The notes under the pieces are model-generated. The model was not told the DNA's origin, ran no database searches, and saw nothing but the letters and a program-made list of their open reading frames with translations. Source: Xestospongia muta (lineage: Eukaryota > Porifera > Demospongiae > Haplosclerida > Petrosiidae). From it: DNA of 64,000 bases. A program made the translations under genes and the position numbers. Position 1 is the stretch's first letter. The number at the start of each line of letters is the position of its first letter. This document shows positions 61,791 to 64,000 of this stretch, in pieces. The stretch covers positions 3,474,501-3,538,500 of the forward strand of contig OY848927.1 of NCBI GenBank assembly GCA_963693285.1, in the 5' to 3' direction.

Positions 61791-62547
61791 TATTCCTGTA
61801 GATTATCCCATTTTATCACATACAAGACAGGGTACACTACTTGTCAGTCTAATGGTAGTTGTTCTCCTAGTGATGAACTTAGTCCAATGATAAAAACTAA
61901 TACAAGTAGTAGAAACGTGTATATTATAAGTGATATGATAGGTAACACCTGTGATCTGTTTGGTGTATGTGGTTACACTGTTAATGGTTATGGACTATGG
62001 AGAATAATTGATAATCAAACACTATCAGAACAAGAACCAACAGGTACTGAGTTATAATATAAATAAATTAACATAAGCAATATATTATAATATTTATAAA
62101 CATATATTTATAATAACTGTTATTTTTATTCAAATATTAGTATCTGTTGAACCAACATTAAACATTACTGATAAAAGTAAGAATATCATAATATTATTAT
62201 AATGTTAATAATAAATCTATAGCCACATCATCTACCACTTTTATTATTATTGGAGTTGGTGTACTAGCTGGTATAATGTTTGTAGTAGTGATTGGTTGTT
62301 CTATTGGTAATGTCCTACAATATCTCTATAACAAACAGTATGTAAATAAAATATAACCATTTGGAAGGAAAATTTACTTTTTTACAGATACAAAATGTCT
62401 AATGCTGCCACCTCTGGTGATATCAAGTTGACTAATAATGAAGTACCTATCAACAGAGATGATATTGAAATGAAAGTCTGTGAGCCTTATGTTCATCATA
62501 CATTGTCTATACCAACTGAACTGATGTTAGAATATGAGTATATCTGA
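61790..62547 (+). pseudogene. Family C relic C4 (last FN3, stalk, TM, tail); best C copy
   Basis: FN3 fragment (about 61790-62043; broken frame near 61815, then MIKTNTSSRNV and GYTVNGYGLW to QEPTG), stalk exon (about 62141-62178; SVEPTLNITDK), TM exon (about 62223-62338; FIIIGVGVLAGIMFVVVIGCS), tail (about 62388-62547; RDDIEMKVCEPYVHHTLS, IPTELMLEYEYI). Unlike C3 the tail acceptor AG is present. From the stalk on, the reading is open. It is cut off from its ectodomain by the retroelement and the partly repeated FN3. Confidence 0.75.
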
Positions 62548-63599
62548 ACTGATATTAATGTCTATATACAAGTGTATGTGATATAAACATGTAACACACA
62601 TTACTACAAATACATGTATAAACTTTGATTTTTAATATAATTGAGTGAATTGTTTAGTATTGAAATTCTATTTGTTACTGTTATGACAAGGTTGATGGAA
62701 TATACAAAAATACCGTCTCAATAGATGTCATATAATTATATTGTAAGGAACAAATAAACAGTTATATTAAATGTATTATAATTATATTAACATGCATGAT
62801 GTGACTACATGATGAGAGTATATATTAAATTATTACCAAGTACGCTGAATACAGGACAATGAATGTCTATAGGAACTAACTGATGATGGACAAGGTTAGT
62901 CTATTGTAAGAGAAGGTAATATAACAACATTGCTATCTACACTATATCAATTAAGCAGAATGTCACAAAAGTCACTGTATACAAACACAAAGTACATAAC
63001 AAATACTGTTGTTAAATTTTAGTTTTATTGCTACATTAATACATAATATCACAACATAAAAAAGGTAAAAAATTATTTTATTATATTCCAATAAACATTT
63101 CAAAGGTTACTCTCTAGAATAATCTGATTTTATTCTCTTGCTTTATTAAATCTTTAATAGCAATGTTATAAAATATATTGTATATAATCCACATATAGGA
63201 ATTTACTAACAAGAGAGGAGAGAAAACACTGTCATCAGGACAATGTTGCTACTTTGTAGGGAAACATGTAACCAAACTGTCCATGAATTGGTTAAAACAT
63301 TAGTTTTAACTATTCATGAAATACATTTAATATACATAATAGATCTATGACCCTATTGTAACACATTTTAATAACTTTTGCTAGTGCTTAATAAAAAAGA
63401 TTCATCCTGCATTTCTATCATAATTATTTTATTAACTATTTATTGTACTAGTACTCATAATAGTAAAATGCTATAGTAATTGGTAGTAGTACACTCCATG
63501 TTTGTCATATATGTATCAAGTTTATATATCAACAAAAGTATGATAGTTAACATTAGATCTATCAGAGAGAAGTGCTCTGTTAGCTCTGATAGTAAGAGA
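62548..63599. other. Family C 3' flank, then spacer without genes
   Basis: C flank to about 62960. From 62960 to 63440 an A+T-rich stretch with no repeats that I can match. From 63460 the upstream region of the extra leader ('ctatagtaattggtag', also at 26090 and 43760). Confidence 0.5.
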
Positions 63600-63672
63600 A
63601 TGTTAATACTACTACTAGTTGTCTTCTTATTATGTGTGAGTGAAGTTATTAGTAACTGTCCACCAGACTCAG
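63600..63672 (+). other. Extra leader exon upstream of A14
   Basis: MLILLLVVFLLCVSEVISN then CPPDSG, donor GTAAGTGAG. Third example of this leader type, 317 bp before a standard leader. Confidence 0.65.
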
Positions 63673-63916
63673 GTAAGTGAGTTGATATGTAGTACATCAT
63701 TACTCTCTAGAACAACAGCAATTATGTTCAATGGAGATTGATATCCTAATGGCTACTGATGTGTCTTAATAATGACTTAACATTGTGTGAATGGTAAACA
63801 TTTATCTAGGTTGATGTAGGTGTATATCATCAATGTGATGTTTATGTTGTGTACTTATAACAGTGTAGACTAAGTATATCAGATAAAAGTGTTCTGTTAA
63901 ATTACATTGTAAGACA

Positions 63917-63992
63917 ATGTCTGTACTACTACTGGCTACTATCTTCTTGTTATGTGTGAGTGAAGTTATTAGTAACTGTCCACCAGACTCAG
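63917..63992 (+). CDS. Family A copy A14, leader exon only (runs off window)
   Basis: Signal-peptide exon MSVLLLATIFLLCVSEVISN then CPPDSG, 76 nt, with donor GTAAATGA at 63993, preceded by the family promoter block. The rest of the gene lies beyond the window, so integrity is unknown. Confidence 0.75.
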
Positions 63993-64000
63993 GTAAATGA

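Noticed and set aside
63455..63700. Minus-strand frames reading PESGGQLLITSLTHNKK
   Set aside because: The reverse complement of the leader exon (CPPDSG), seen at every leader. Only the inverted leader at 56345-56425 is a real rearrangement.

Overview
The window looks like animal nuclear DNA from a compact, A+T-rich genome, most likely a demosponge. Amphimedon queenslandica is my best guess, an inference from style rather than a database match. Genes have many tiny GT-AG introns (about 43-71 bp), each extracellular domain sits on its own phase 1-1 exon, and the products are type I membrane proteins with Ig-like and fibronectin type III (FN3) domains. I see no prokaryotic signals.

Almost everything belongs to one expanded receptor locus. 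Family A (plus strand) has the layout signal peptide - Ig - Ig - FN3 - Ig - FN3 - FN3 - FN3 - FN3 - TM - tyrosine-rich tail, on 12 or 13 exons. Two copies are fully open end to end: 17489-20898 (945 aa) and 50080-53514 (952 aa). Two more are open except for a lost splice donor after exon 7: 1-3003 (cut by the window edge) and 35025-38550. A last copy starts at 63917 and runs off the window. About nine other A copies are truncated, frameshifted, fused or interrupted (3.35, 4.8, 7.4-8.9, 13.1, 26.8, 33.7, 42.1, 44.5 and 56.9 kb). Family B is a diverged relative on the minus strand, convergent with A: tails at 4.6, 25.5, 32.9, 43.2 and 54.0 kb; ectodomains at 5.7-6.7, 9.0-9.5, 21.7-22.8, 33.2-33.7 and 54.5-55.3 kb. 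Every B copy here is broken. Family C has a third tail type (9.5, 24.9, 31.3-32.0 and 61.8-62.5 kb).

Repeats and mobile DNA have shaped the locus. There is a hAT transposon relic with terminal repeats and a target duplication (10.6-12.5 kb), a small hAT-type non-autonomous element inside an ABC transporter relic (41.2-41.7 kb), a 445-bp element with short inverted ends and a 5-bp target duplication (8.1-8.6 kb), and two copies of an internally deleted Ty3/gypsy-like retroelement (29.3-31.1 and 59.8-61.6 kb) carried by a segmental duplication, plus a gag scrap at 7.9 kb. A 4.35-kb tandem duplication made the pair at 13.1 and 17.5 kb. An ABCA-type transporter relic lies at 38.8-42.0 kb. Long (GA)n tracts sit in a B intron, and tRNA-like relics lie upstream of three A units.

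Working hypothesis: this is a birth-and-death cluster of diversified cell-surface recognition receptors. In layout it resembles the invertebrate allorecognition loci (Hydractinia Alr, Botryllus FuHC). Supporting observations are shuffled variable segments in the first Ig domain, three tail families that share a membrane-distal motif and a C-terminal Tyr-[Asp/Glu]-x-hydrophobic end, many half-copies that could feed gene conversion, and duplicated leader exons. Function is inferred; nothing in the sequence proves it.
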